From positions 1 to 14,041 of the forward strand of contig DATLGD010000139.1 in the NCBI GenBank assembly GCA_035540755.1: 14,041 nucleotides of DNA. Reading direction: 5' to 3'. The first letter of the stretch is position 1; each line of letters begins with the position of its first letter. Of the stretch, positions 1-7,941 are shown in pieces. A program made the translations under genes and the position numbers. The notes under the pieces were generated by a model. The model had not been told where the DNA came from and searched no databases. It worked only from the letters and a program-made list of their open reading frames with translations. The stretch comes from DATLGD01 sp035540755 (lineage in GTDB: Bacteria > Actinomycetota > Actinomycetes > Mycobacteriales > SCTD01).

Positions 1-90
1 GTCGAGCAGGCGCTGGCCGAGGGCGAGGACGCCAAGACGGTCTGGCGGGCGGTCGTCGAGGCGACCGGAGCGCCCGCGGCGGAGCGCTGA
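1..90 (+). CDS. DUF3046 family protein, C-terminal fragment
   Basis: Only the last 29 codons and the TGA stop lie in the window. The visible peptide contains the stretch VEQALAEGEDAKTVWRAVVE and ends in APAAER. From memory this matches the conserved C-terminus of the small (about 65 aa) actinobacterial DUF3046 proteins, which have no known function and commonly sit just upstream of recA. The position next to recA supports the call. The gene runs in the same direction as recA but is separated from it by 214 nt that carry recA's own promoters, so recA need not depend on read-through. The N-terminal half is outside the window, so the start and fold cannot be checked. Confidence 0.72.
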   Translation, partial: VEQALAEGEDAKTVWRAVVEATGAPAAER

Positions 91-138
91 TCCGGCTGCC
101 GTGCCGGCCGCGTGACCGGCGGCGTGTCGCACCTGGCG
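91..138. other. Gap after the DUF3046 gene with a weak GC hairpin
   Basis: This short stretch lies between the DUF3046 stop and the recA SOS box. It holds a 5-bp inverted repeat, GCCGG (103-107) and CCGGC (116-120), with an 8-nt loop and no T tract. It could be a weak terminator, but the stem is short and such repeats are frequent by chance at this base composition. Confidence 0.3.
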
Positions 139-154
139 TCGAACAGGTGTTCGG
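139..154 (+). promoter_or_regulatory. LexA (SOS) box upstream of recA
   Basis: The sequence is TCGAAC-AGGT-GTTCGG. The actinobacterial/Gram-positive LexA operator consensus is TCGAAC-N4-GTTCGA, so 11 of 12 defined positions match and only the last base differs. It lies 151 nt upstream of the recA GTG and directly in front of a TAGCGT hexamer (157-162) that could serve as the -10 of the upstream promoter. Bound LexA would cover the spacer or -35 side of that promoter. Sequence match and context are strong; binding is inferred. Confidence 0.85.
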
Positions 155-156
155 TC

Positions 157-162
157 TAGCGT
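157..162 (+). promoter_or_regulatory. Candidate -10 of the LexA-controlled recA promoter
   Basis: TAGCGT fits the TANNNT pattern of actinobacterial -10 elements and begins 2 nt after the SOS box. The region 17 nt upstream (TGGCGT, 134-139) is a poor -35 match. The ten bases CTAGCGTCAC (156-165) recur exactly at 224-233 in the second recA promoter, which strengthens the case that both are real -10 regions. Confidence 0.5.
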
Positions 163-164
163 CA

Positions 165-190
165 CGTCCTGTCCGGGTGTCCACAGGACG
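165..190 (+). promoter_or_regulatory. 8-bp inverted repeat between the two recA promoters
   Basis: CGTCCTGT (165-172) and ACAGGACG (183-190) are perfect reverse complements separated by 10 nt. The repeat lies just after the SOS-linked -10 and about 18 nt before the second promoter. It would form a hairpin near the 5' end of the longer recA transcript, or could be a protein-binding site. It has no T tract, so it does not look like an intrinsic terminator. Confidence 0.5.
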
Positions 191-207
191 GCTGCAGGTC
201 CGACTGC

Positions 208-230
208 TTGTCGGAGGCCGCTCCTAGCGT
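208..230 (+). promoter_or_regulatory. RecA-NDp (PafBC-type) DNA-damage promoter of recA
   Basis: The sequence reads TTGTCGGAG, then 8 nt, then TAGCGT. The mycobacterial RecA-NDp motif, which gives damage induction independent of LexA and RecA and depends on the PafBC activator, is TTGTCRGTG-N8-TAGNNT, recalled from the literature. Eight of the nine upstream positions match, and the spacing and -10 fit exactly. Transcription would start near 237, giving a leader of roughly 65-70 nt. Together with the SOS box this reproduces the two-promoter layout described for mycobacterial recA. Confidence 0.8.
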
Positions 231-304
231 CACCGCCGATCGGACCACCGCACCGAGCGCCCCCTGCCACCCCGGCCGACCGCTCGCGACCTCGAGGAGA
301 GACC

Positions 305-2440
<2,136 letters not shown>

Positions 2441-2444
2441 CGCC

Positions 2445-3098
2445 GTGGCGCTGAGCGGCGCGCGGCGGCCGTTCCCCTCGGGGAGCGGCCGCGGCGGCCG
2501 TCGTCGCGGACAGGAGCCGCCGGATCAGGGGCAGCCACGCGACGTCGAGCGCGAGCCCGACGCCGATCCCGAGCAGGTCGCCCGCCAGATCTGCCTGCAC
2601 CAGCTCGAGCACACGCCGCGCACCCGCGCCGAGCTCGCCGCCACCCTGTCCGACCGTGGGGTGCCCGACGACGTCGCCGAGACGGTGCTGAGCCGCTTCG
2701 GTGAGGTCGGGCTGATCGACGACGCGCTGTTCGCCCGGATGTGGGTGGCCTCCCGGCACCGCGGCAAGGGGCTCGCCGGACGGGCTCTCGGCTCCGAGCT
2801 GCGCCGCAAGGGCGTCGACGACGAGCACGTCCGCGAGGCGCTCGACAGCCTCGACCCCAGCGAGGAGGCGGCGACCGCCCGGGCCCTGGTCGACCGCAGG
2901 CTGCGCAGCACCCGCGGGGCGGCGCCCGAGGCCCGGGTGCGCAGGCTGGCCGGCATGCTCGCCCGCAAGGGCTACCCGGCGGGGCTCGCCTTCCGGGTGG
3001 TGAAGGAGGCGCTGGCGGACGAGGGCGACGGCACGCCTCAGGAGGTCGAGCTCGACCACGACGCGCTCGAGGCGCTCGACACCCCGCCCGAGGGCTGA
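2445..3098 (+). CDS. recX: RecX, regulator of RecA
   Basis: This encodes a 217-aa protein of the RecX family, which binds RecA filaments and inhibits or caps them. The GTG at 2445 is the only sensible start in the frame after the recA stop, 4 nt away, and its Shine-Dalgarno is weak, which suggests translational coupling to recA. The first 50 or so residues are low-complexity and charged (Arg, Gly, Pro, Asp). The helical repeats of the RecX fold follow, with typical segments such as ICLHQLEHTPRTRAEL, GLIDDALFARMWVASR and ELRRKGVDDEHVREAL. The C-terminus is acidic. Length and order (recA then recX) are normal for actinobacteria. No defect is seen. Confidence 0.93.
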   Translation: MALSGARRPFPSGSGRGGRRRGQEPPDQGQPRDVEREPDADPEQVARQICLHQLEHTPRTRAELAATLSDRGVPDDVAETVLSRFGEVGLIDDALFARMWVASRHRGKGLAGRALGSELRRKGVDDEHVREALDSLDPSEEAATARALVDRRLRSTRGAAPEARVRRLAGMLARKGYPAGLAFRVVKEALADEGDGTPQEVELDHDALEALDTPPEG

Positions 3099-3123
3099 GC
3101 GCCCGCCGGTCAGGTGGCAGGCT

Positions 3124-3139
3124 GGCGCTGGCGAGCGCC
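3124..3139 (+). terminator. Tight GC hairpin after recX
   Basis: GGCGCT (3124-3129) and AGCGCC (3134-3139) form a perfect 6-bp stem with the loop GGCG, extendable by a G-T and a C-G pair. It lies 25 nt after the recX stop. There is no T run. It could end or attenuate recA-recX transcription or protect the 3' end, but a CAGGCT hexamer (3118-3123) immediately before it could instead be a -10 for the next gene. The call is tentative. Confidence 0.35.
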
Positions 3140-3179
3140 GGTGCTCGTGCGCAACCACCGCCCGACCCAGGAGGCCTCC

Positions 3180-4301
3180 GTGCTGCCCGCGCCCGACCCC
3201 GCCCTGCCCCGGCTGCACCTGGGCGGACGGGCGCTGCCGGTGGTCGGCCGGGCCCGGATCTACGTCTGCGGTGTCACGCCGTACGACGTCACCCACCTCG
3301 GGCACGCCGCGACGTTCGTGTGGGTCGACGCCGTCGACCGGGTGCTGCGCCGGCTGGGGGTGCAGGTCGACGTCTGCCGCAACGTCACCGACGTCGACGA
3401 CGTGCTCACCGACGCCGCGCAGCGCGCCGGCCAGCCCTACGAGCGGTTCGCGGCGGTGCAGGCCTTCCACTTCGAGCGCGACATGGCGGCGCTGTCGGTG
3501 CGTCGCCCCACGCACGAGCCGCGGGCGCACACCTTCGTGCCGCAGGTCGTCGACCTCGCGGCGGCGCTGGTCGACAGCGGCGCGGCCTACACCGCGGGGG
3601 GCAGCGTCTACCTGTCGGGGGCGCCGGTCGTCGAGCGAGCCCGGCTCGGGCGCGAGGAGGCGCTCGCGCTGCTCCAGGCGAACAACGGCCGCACCGACGA
3701 CCCCGTCAAGCGCGACCCGCTCGACCAGGCGGTGTGGCAGGCCTCCTCCGCGGACGAGCCGGCCTGGCCGAGTCCGTGGGGCCCCGGCCGGCCCGGCTGG
3801 CACGCCGAGTGCACCGCCATGGCCCTGTCCACGTTCGGCCCCACGGTCGACCTGCACGCCGGAGGGGCCGACCTGCGCTTCCCGCACCACGCCTTCGAGT
3901 CCGCGCAGGCCGAGGCGGTCACCGGCGTCGTGCCGTTCGCCCGCACCTGGCTGCACGTGGGCACCGTGCAGGTCGGCGGCGAGAAGATGGCCAAGTCGAC
4001 GGGCAACCTGGTCTTCGTCGGTGACCTGGTCGCGCGCAGCAGCGGGGCCGTGGTGCGCACGATGCTGCTCGACCGCCCGGCCCGCGACGCCTGGGACCAC
4101 ACCGATGCCGACCTCGAACAGGCCGGCGTCCGGCTGGACGCGCTGCACAGCGCCGCTGGGCGTCCTGGCGGCACCGACGCCGAGACCCGGGCGGTGCTCG
4201 AGGCGCTCGCCGACGGCGTCGACGTGCCACGAGCCCTCGACCTCGCCACCGAGGCGGGCGGCCGAGCGGCACGCGACCTGATCGCTGTGCTGGCCCTGTA
4301 G
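3180..4301 (+). CDS. mshC: MshC-like ligase (cysteinyl-tRNA synthetase paralogue)
   Basis: The 373-aa product has the class I aminoacyl-tRNA synthetase catalytic fold. The GTG at 3180 is chosen because AGGAGG (3169-3174) sits 5 nt before it; an upstream GTG at 3114 has no comparable site. Visible motifs are C30-G-V-T-P-Y-D, the HIGH-type H39-L-G-H, W207-H-A-E-C211, F234-P-H-H and the KMSKS-type K269-M-A-K-S. C30, C211 and H236 have the spacing of the zinc ligands of M. smegmatis MshC (Cys43, Cys231, His256), and W207 matches its Trp227. CGxTPYDxTHLGHA is typical of MshC rather than CysRS (CGPTVYDxxHIGNAR). MshC joins cysteine to glucosaminyl-inositol in mycothiol synthesis. The protein is shorter than MshC (about 410 aa) or CysRS, with a reduced C-terminal domain, so it could be a paralogue with another amine acceptor. 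No other mycothiol gene is nearby. Confidence 0.68.
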   Translation: MLPAPDPALPRLHLGGRALPVVGRARIYVCGVTPYDVTHLGHAATFVWVDAVDRVLRRLGVQVDVCRNVTDVDDVLTDAAQRAGQPYERFAAVQAFHFERDMAALSVRRPTHEPRAHTFVPQVVDLAAALVDSGAAYTAGGSVYLSGAPVVERARLGREEALALLQANNGRTDDPVKRDPLDQAVWQASSADEPAWPSPWGPGRPGWHAECTAMALSTFGPTVDLHAGGADLRFPHHAFESAQAEAVTGVVPFARTWLHVGTVQVGGEKMAKSTGNLVFVGDLVARSSGAVVRTMLLDRPARDAWDHTDADLEQAGVRLDALHSAAGRPGGTDAETRAVLEALADGVDVPRALDLATEAGGRAARDLIAVLAL

Positions 4302-4336
4302 CGACGTGGGTCATCGCGCTGCGGCGCCCGTGCTGG

Positions 4337-4342
4337 CAGGCT
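4337..4342 (+). promoter_or_regulatory. Candidate -10 for a leaderless SpoIIE-gene transcript
   Basis: CAGGCT is followed by exactly 7 nt and then the GTG start at 4350. No Shine-Dalgarno is evident. This spacing would place the transcription start at the first base of the start codon. The -35 region shows no good match, and C replaces T at the first -10 position, so this is only a candidate. Confidence 0.35.
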
Positions 4343-4349
4343 GCGGGCC

Positions 4350-7100
4350 GTGACCGACGAGCAGGCGCTGCGCGACGACCTGGCCCGGGTGCAGGTCGCG
4401 CTGGCCGAGCAGGCCGCCGTCGCCACCCCCCTGTCCGAGCTGGACCTGACCGCCCGCGACATCTCCCGGATCACGCCGGTCCTGCGCCAGGTGCTCGACG
4501 CGGTCTGCGACCTGCTCAGCACCGACATGGCCGCGGTCTGGGTGTCCGACCCCGCGACCGGTGAGCTGTTCGCCGCCGTCTGGACGGGCCTGTCCGACGA
4601 GTACGTCGGCGGCATCCGCGTGCCGCTCGGCACCGGCTCGGCCGGCCGGGCGGTCAGCGAGCGGCGCCGCGTGCTGATCGCCGACATCGCCAGCGACGAG
4701 ACGTACTCGCCCTTCCGTGCCGGCGCGCTCGACCACGGCGTGCAGGCCGCGCTCAGCTTGCCGATGCTCAGCGCCGGCGGAGAGCCGATGGGTGCCCTCA
4801 CCGCCTACTACCGCGAGCCGGCCTCCCTCCCGGAGCGCGACCTGCACCTGGTCGAGACGCTGGCGCGGCAGGCAGGAGAGATGGTCGAGCGCGCCCGCCT
4901 GCACAGCGAGGCCCGGCAGCTGGCCGCCCTCGAGCGGCGCCGTGGCGAGCAGCTGCGCGCCCTCGCCGACGCGGCCATGGCGTTCACGACCGCCGAGACG
5001 CTCGACGAGCTGCTCCGGCTGGTCACCGAGTTCGCGCGGTCGGTCATCGGCTGTCACCAGGGCGTCGCCACGCGGCTGCCGCACGGCTGGGCCGACGCGA
5101 CCACCTACGTGGCCCTGTCGGAGAAGTACGCGGCCTGGCGCGACTACGACGTCGTGCCCAAGGGGCTCGGCGTCCTCGAGTACGTCACCCGTGAGAACCG
5201 GCCGCTGCGGCTCACCCCGGAGCAGCTGGTCGCCCACCCCGACTGGCGCGGCCTGCGCGACGCCCCGAACCACCCGCCCCTGCCGGACTACCTCGCCGCG
5301 CCCTTCGTCGGACGCGATGGCCGCAACCTGGGCCTGGTGCAGCTCTCGCACAAGCTCGACGACAGCCCGTTCACGGCAGAGGACGAGGCGATCGTCGTCC
5401 AGCTGGCGCAGATGGCGAGCTCCGCCGTCGAGCGGCTCGAGGCGCTCGAAGGCGAGCGCGCGGCCCGCCTCGAGGCGGAGGAGGCGGCCCGCTTCCGCGG
5501 GCTGCTGTCAGAGGCGTCCGGCGCGTTCTCGGCCAGCCTCGAACCGGCGGCCGTCAGCGAGCAGCTGGTGCGCATCCTGGTGCCGGAGCTGGCCGAGGTC
5601 GCGGTCCTGCACCTGCTCGACGCCAGAGGCGAGCCGCAGCTGCAGGCGGTCGCCGCCGGCGACCCGGCAGAGGAGGCGGCAGTCCGGGCGTGGCTCGAGA
5701 CCGAGGGCGCGCTGAACCGGACGTCGCGCTACGGCGTCCACGCGGTCGTGCGCAGCGGCCAGACCGAAGTGCTGCCCGAGATCCCCGACGAGCTCCTGCA
5801 CGAGATCGCCGGCACACCGGAGCGGGCGCAGCGACTGCGCCTGGTCCTGCGCGGCAGCGGCCTGGTGGTGCCCCTCATCGCCAGCGGTCGCACCCTGGGC
5901 GCCCTGTCGATCAGCCGGACCGAGCGCTACGGCGAGCGCGAGCTCGAGACCGCCCTCGACATCGCGCGACGGGCCGCCCTCGGGCTCGACAACGCCGCCC
6001 GCTTCGCCTTCGAGCGGGAGCTGGCCGCCACGCTCCAGCGCAGCCTGCTGCCCCGCGAGCTGCCGGCCAGCCCGCTGCTCACCTCCGCCTCGCGCTACCT
6101 CGCCGGCGCGCGCGGCACCTCGATCGGCGGGGACTGGTACGACCTGCTGGAGGTCGACGACGGCATGGTGCTCGTCGTCGGCGACGTCATGGGCCGGGGG
6201 GTCTCCGCGGCGGCGGTGATGGGGCAGCTGCGGGCGGCCGTGCGCGCCTTCGCGCTCGAGGGCCACCCCCCGGGCCGGGTCCTGCAGCTGCTGGACCGCG
6301 TCGTCCACGCCATGGGCGACCTGCACTTCACCACCTGCCTGGTCGGGCGGCTCGACCCCGCCGCGGGCACGCTGTGCCTGGCGTCGGCCGGGCACCTGTC
6401 GCCGGTGCTCGTGGCCGCCGACGGCTCGGCGTCGCTCGTCGCGCTCGACCCCGGGCTGCCGCTCGGCGTCGGCGGGCTGGAGCCGGTCGAGAGCGAGGTG
6501 CGGCTGGGGCCCGGCTCGGCGGTGCTCCTCTACACCGACGGGCTGGTCGAGGAGGTCGGCGAGGACGTCGACGAGGGCCTGGAGCGGCTCGTGCGCGCCG
6601 CCTCCGGGCCGCTCGAGTCCGCCGACGAGCTGTGCGAGCGGGTGCTGCAGCGGATGGGACGCGCGGACGGCACCGACGACGACACCGCCCTGCTGGCCCT
6701 GCTGCTCGTCGACCCGGCCGCCGCGGGTGGGCCGGTCGTCGAGCTCGAGCTGCCCGCTGCGCCCGCGTCGGCAGGGGAGGCGCGCGAGGCGGTCACCCGC
6801 CTGCTCCTCGACATCGGGCACGGCCGCCTGGTCGACACCGCCGCGCTGCTGGTCACCGAGCTCGTCGCGAACACGGCTCGCCACGTCGGCGGCAGCATCC
6901 GGGTGCGCGCCGGCGTGCGGGCCGGGCGGCTGCTGGTCGAGGTCAGCGACGAGCTGGAGACGGTGCCGGACGTCCGTCCAGGCGGCGACTGGACCCGCGA
7001 GTCGGGCCGGGGGATGCAGCTGGTCGAGGCGCTCGCCGACCGGTGGGGAGCCGACCCCCTGCCAGGCGGCAAGCGCGTCTGGTTCGAGCTCGCTGTCTGA
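4350..7100 (+). CDS. Triple-GAF SpoIIE-type phosphatase with ATPase domain
   Basis: This 916-aa multidomain signalling protein is probably cytoplasmic, as no membrane segment or signal peptide is visible. Three GAF sensor domains lie at about 40-178, 205-362 and 385-548, joined by Arg/Glu-rich helices that look like coiled coils. The helix FERELAATLQRSLLP (554-568) leads into a SpoIIE/RsbU PP2C phosphatase (about 575-785) with metal-binding aspartates in GGDWYD (D595), GDVMGRG (D612), YTDGL (D730) and GTDDDTALL (D776-D778). An RsbW-like HATPase domain (about 795-916) has the N-box E837-L-V-A-N841 and the G-box GRGMQLV. Family members dephosphorylate anti-sigma-factor antagonists, and the ATPase domain may act as a kinase or anti-sigma factor. 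One chain could thus hold both opposing activities. No sigma factor or STAS partner is in the window, so the ligand and target are unknown. Confidence 0.92.
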   Translation: MTDEQALRDDLARVQVALAEQAAVATPLSELDLTARDISRITPVLRQVLDAVCDLLSTDMAAVWVSDPATGELFAAVWTGLSDEYVGGIRVPLGTGSAGRAVSERRRVLIADIASDETYSPFRAGALDHGVQAALSLPMLSAGGEPMGALTAYYREPASLPERDLHLVETLARQAGEMVERARLHSEARQLAALERRRGEQLRALADAAMAFTTAETLDELLRLVTEFARSVIGCHQGVATRLPHGWADATTYVALSEKYAAWRDYDVVPKGLGVLEYVTRENRPLRLTPEQLVAHPDWRGLRDAPNHPPLPDYLAAPFVGRDGRNLGLVQLSHKLDDSPFTAEDEAIVVQLAQMASSAVERLEALEGERAARLEAEEAARFRGLLSEASGAFSASLEPAAVSEQLVRILVPELAEVAVLHLLDARGEPQLQAVAAGDPAEEAAVRAWLETEGALNRTSRYGVHAVVRSGQTEVLPEIPDELLHEIAGTPERAQRLRLVLRGSGLVVPLIASGRTLGALSISRTERYGERELETALDIARRAALGLDNAARFAFERELAATLQRSLLPRELPASPLLTSASRYLAGARGTSIGGDWYDLLEVDDGMVLVVGDVMGRGVSAAAVMGQLRAAVRAFALEGHPPGRVLQLLDRVVHAMGDLHFTTCLVGRLDPAAGTLCLASAGHLSPVLVAADGSASLVALDPGLPLGVGGLEPVESEVRLGPGSAVLLYTDGLVEEVGEDVDEGLERLVRAASGPLESADELCERVLQRMGRADGTDDDTALLALLLVDPAAAGGPVVELELPAAPASAGEAREAVTRLLLDIGHGRLVDTAALLVTELVANTARHVGGSIRVRAGVRAGRLLVEVSDELETVPDVRPGGDWTRESGRGMQLVEALADRWGADPLPGGKRVWFELAV

Positions 7101-7109
7101 CCCGGCAGG

Positions 7110-7115
7110 CAGGAT
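7110..7115 (+). promoter_or_regulatory. Candidate -10 (or SD overlap) before the nuclease gene
   Basis: CAGGAT ends 7 nt before the GTG at 7123, the same geometry as at 4337-4342 and 7929-7934. The internal AGGA (7111-7114) could alternatively be a Shine-Dalgarno with 8-nt spacing, so the two readings compete here. Confidence 0.3.
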
Positions 7116-7122
7116 CGGGTGC

Positions 7123-7677
7123 GTGCTGCGCGCCCTCCCCCTCCTGCTCGTGGCGGTGCTCCCGGCGGGCTGCTCCCTGCCGGAGGCTCCGCCGCTGCGT
7201 CCGGCCGAGACCCGCCCCGCCGGCTCTGCCGAGGTGTCGGGTGGTCTGCCGGTCCCGACCGACGCGCAGACCGCCGTGGTGGTCAGCGTCACCGACGGCG
7301 ACACCGTCCGGCTGCGCGGCCGGGGCACCGGCCCGGTGCCGGGGGAGTCCACCCGGGTCCGGATCCTGCTCGTCGACACCCCGGAGGTGCACCAGGAGGT
7401 CGAGTGCTTCGGCCCGGAGGCGTCGGCGCGTGCCGAGCAGCTGGTTCCGCCGGGGTCGACCGTGCGCGTGCAGGCCGACGCCGACGCGGAGGACCGGTTC
7501 GGCCGGCTCCTGCTGCACGTGTGGAACGCCGAAGGCGTCAACCTCGGCGAGGCGCTGGTCGCCGAGGGCTACGCCACCGTGCGGCAGATCGACCCGAACC
7601 GTCGCTACCTCGAGCAGTTCGAGGCGCGCGAGCAGGAAGCCCGCCGCGCCGGCCGCGGGCTCTGGTCGGCCTGCTGA
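7123..7677 (+). CDS. Thermonuclease-family (SNase) lipoprotein
   Basis: This encodes a 184-aa exported nuclease of the staphylococcal nuclease fold. Starting at GTG 7123, the N-terminus MLRALPLLLVAVLPAGCSLP is a short lipoprotein signal with the lipidation Cys at 17. The box is PAGC, with Pro at -3 instead of the usual Leu, so lipidation is likely but not certain. The SNase core has VTDGDTVRLR (D58, D60), R80-ILLVDTPE88 and EDRFGR128. These correspond to catalytic Asp21, Arg35, Asp40, Glu43 and Arg87 of S. aureus nuclease, so activity against DNA or RNA, dependent on calcium, is expected. It would act outside the cytoplasmic membrane, perhaps in nucleotide scavenging. It begins 22 nt after the SpoIIE-gene stop, in the same direction. 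Its 3' end converges on the small minus-strand gene, with 10 nt between the stops. Confidence 0.88.
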   Translation: MLRALPLLLVAVLPAGCSLPEAPPLRPAETRPAGSAEVSGGLPVPTDAQTAVVVSVTDGDTVRLRGRGTGPVPGESTRVRILLVDTPEVHQEVECFGPEASARAEQLVPPGSTVRVQADADAEDRFGRLLLHVWNAEGVNLGEALVAEGYATVRQIDPNRRYLEQFEAREQEARRAGRGLWSAC

Positions 7678-7687
7678 GCCGTGCGGG

Positions 7688-7828
7688 TCAGGACCAGGAG
7701 GAGGCGGGGGCGCTCTGCCCGGCCGACCAGGAGGACGCCGGCGCCTGGGCAGAGGCGGCCGTCGCGGCGGCGGTCGCCCCGGCTGCGGCGAGCACGGACA
7801 GGGCGAGAGCGATCAGGGCACGGCGCAC
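7688..7828 (-). CDS. Small secreted peptide with SSWS repeat (46 aa)
   Basis: This short gene is supported by its translation signals. On the minus strand, GGAGG (complement of 7835-7839) lies 6 nt before a GTG at 7828-7826, and the frame runs to TGA at 7690-7688. The product starts MRRALIALALSVLAAAGATA, a classic Sec signal peptide, with a probable signal peptidase site after A25-S-A27. The mature part would be only 19 residues, QAPASSWSAGQSAPASSWS, containing an exact heptapeptide repeat APASSWS. The DNA shows it too: GACCAGGAGGA at 7692-7702 and 7725-7735 on the plus strand. I do not recognise the family. It could be a cell-surface or signalling peptide, or a wall-associated stub. The gene runs against its neighbours and has its own possible control region (7847-7905). 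Confidence 0.62.
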   Translation of the reverse strand: MRRALIALALSVLAAAGATAAATAASAQAPASSWSAGQSAPASSWS

Positions 7829-7846
7829 GAAAGACCTCCACGGGAA

Positions 7847-7874
7847 CGGACCGGTCGTGTGAGCGGACCGGTCG
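7847..7874 (-). repeat. Tandem 11-bp repeats with palindromic core (possible operator)
   Basis: CGGACCGGTCG occurs twice in direct orientation, at 7847-7857 and 7864-7874, with a 17-bp period. Each copy contains the 8-bp palindrome GACCGGTC. They lie just upstream of the Shine-Dalgarno of the minus-strand peptide gene, around its possible transcription start. Paired palindromes like this often bind a dimeric repressor or activator. No regulator is known here, so the function is inference. Confidence 0.45.
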
Positions 7875-7876
7875 AG

Positions 7877-7905
7877 AGCATGACAGAACCGGACGTCCCC
7901 GTCGA
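7877..7905 (-). promoter_or_regulatory. Weak candidate promoter for the small secreted peptide
   Basis: Read on the minus strand there is a -35-like TCGACG (7905-7900; 4 of 6 to TTGACA), a 17-nt spacer and a -10-like CATGCT (7882-7877; 3 of 6 to TATAAT). Transcription would start near 7870, inside the second tandem repeat. The match is modest and rests mainly on spacing and position. Confidence 0.25.
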
Positions 7906-7928
7906 TGCTCCATCCGGGGGTCCCCACC

Positions 7929-7934
7929 TACTCT
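7929..7934 (+). promoter_or_regulatory. Candidate -10 for leaderless miaB transcript
   Basis: TACTCT fits TANNNT and ends 7 nt before the GTG at 7942. The only Shine-Dalgarno-like run, GGAG (7935-7938), has a 3-nt gap to the start, which is too short to work well. A transcript starting at the GTG itself is the simpler reading. No clear -35 was found 16-18 nt upstream. Confidence 0.45.
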
Positions 7935-7941
7935 GGAGCAC

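Noticed and set aside
5508..7541. 677-codon minus-strand open frame across the SpoIIE and nuclease genes
   Set aside because: It overlaps two well-supported plus-strand genes and has no family motif. It is a shadow of G/C third positions.
7688..7927. 79-aa version of the minus-strand peptide starting further upstream
   Set aside because: The extra 33 residues would place the signal peptide internally. The GTG at 7828 has GGAGG at ideal spacing.
7681..7941. Upstream extension of miaB to an earlier start
   Set aside because: The added 87 residues are Arg-rich noise and would run over the minus-strand peptide gene. MiaB homologues begin near the GTG at 7942.
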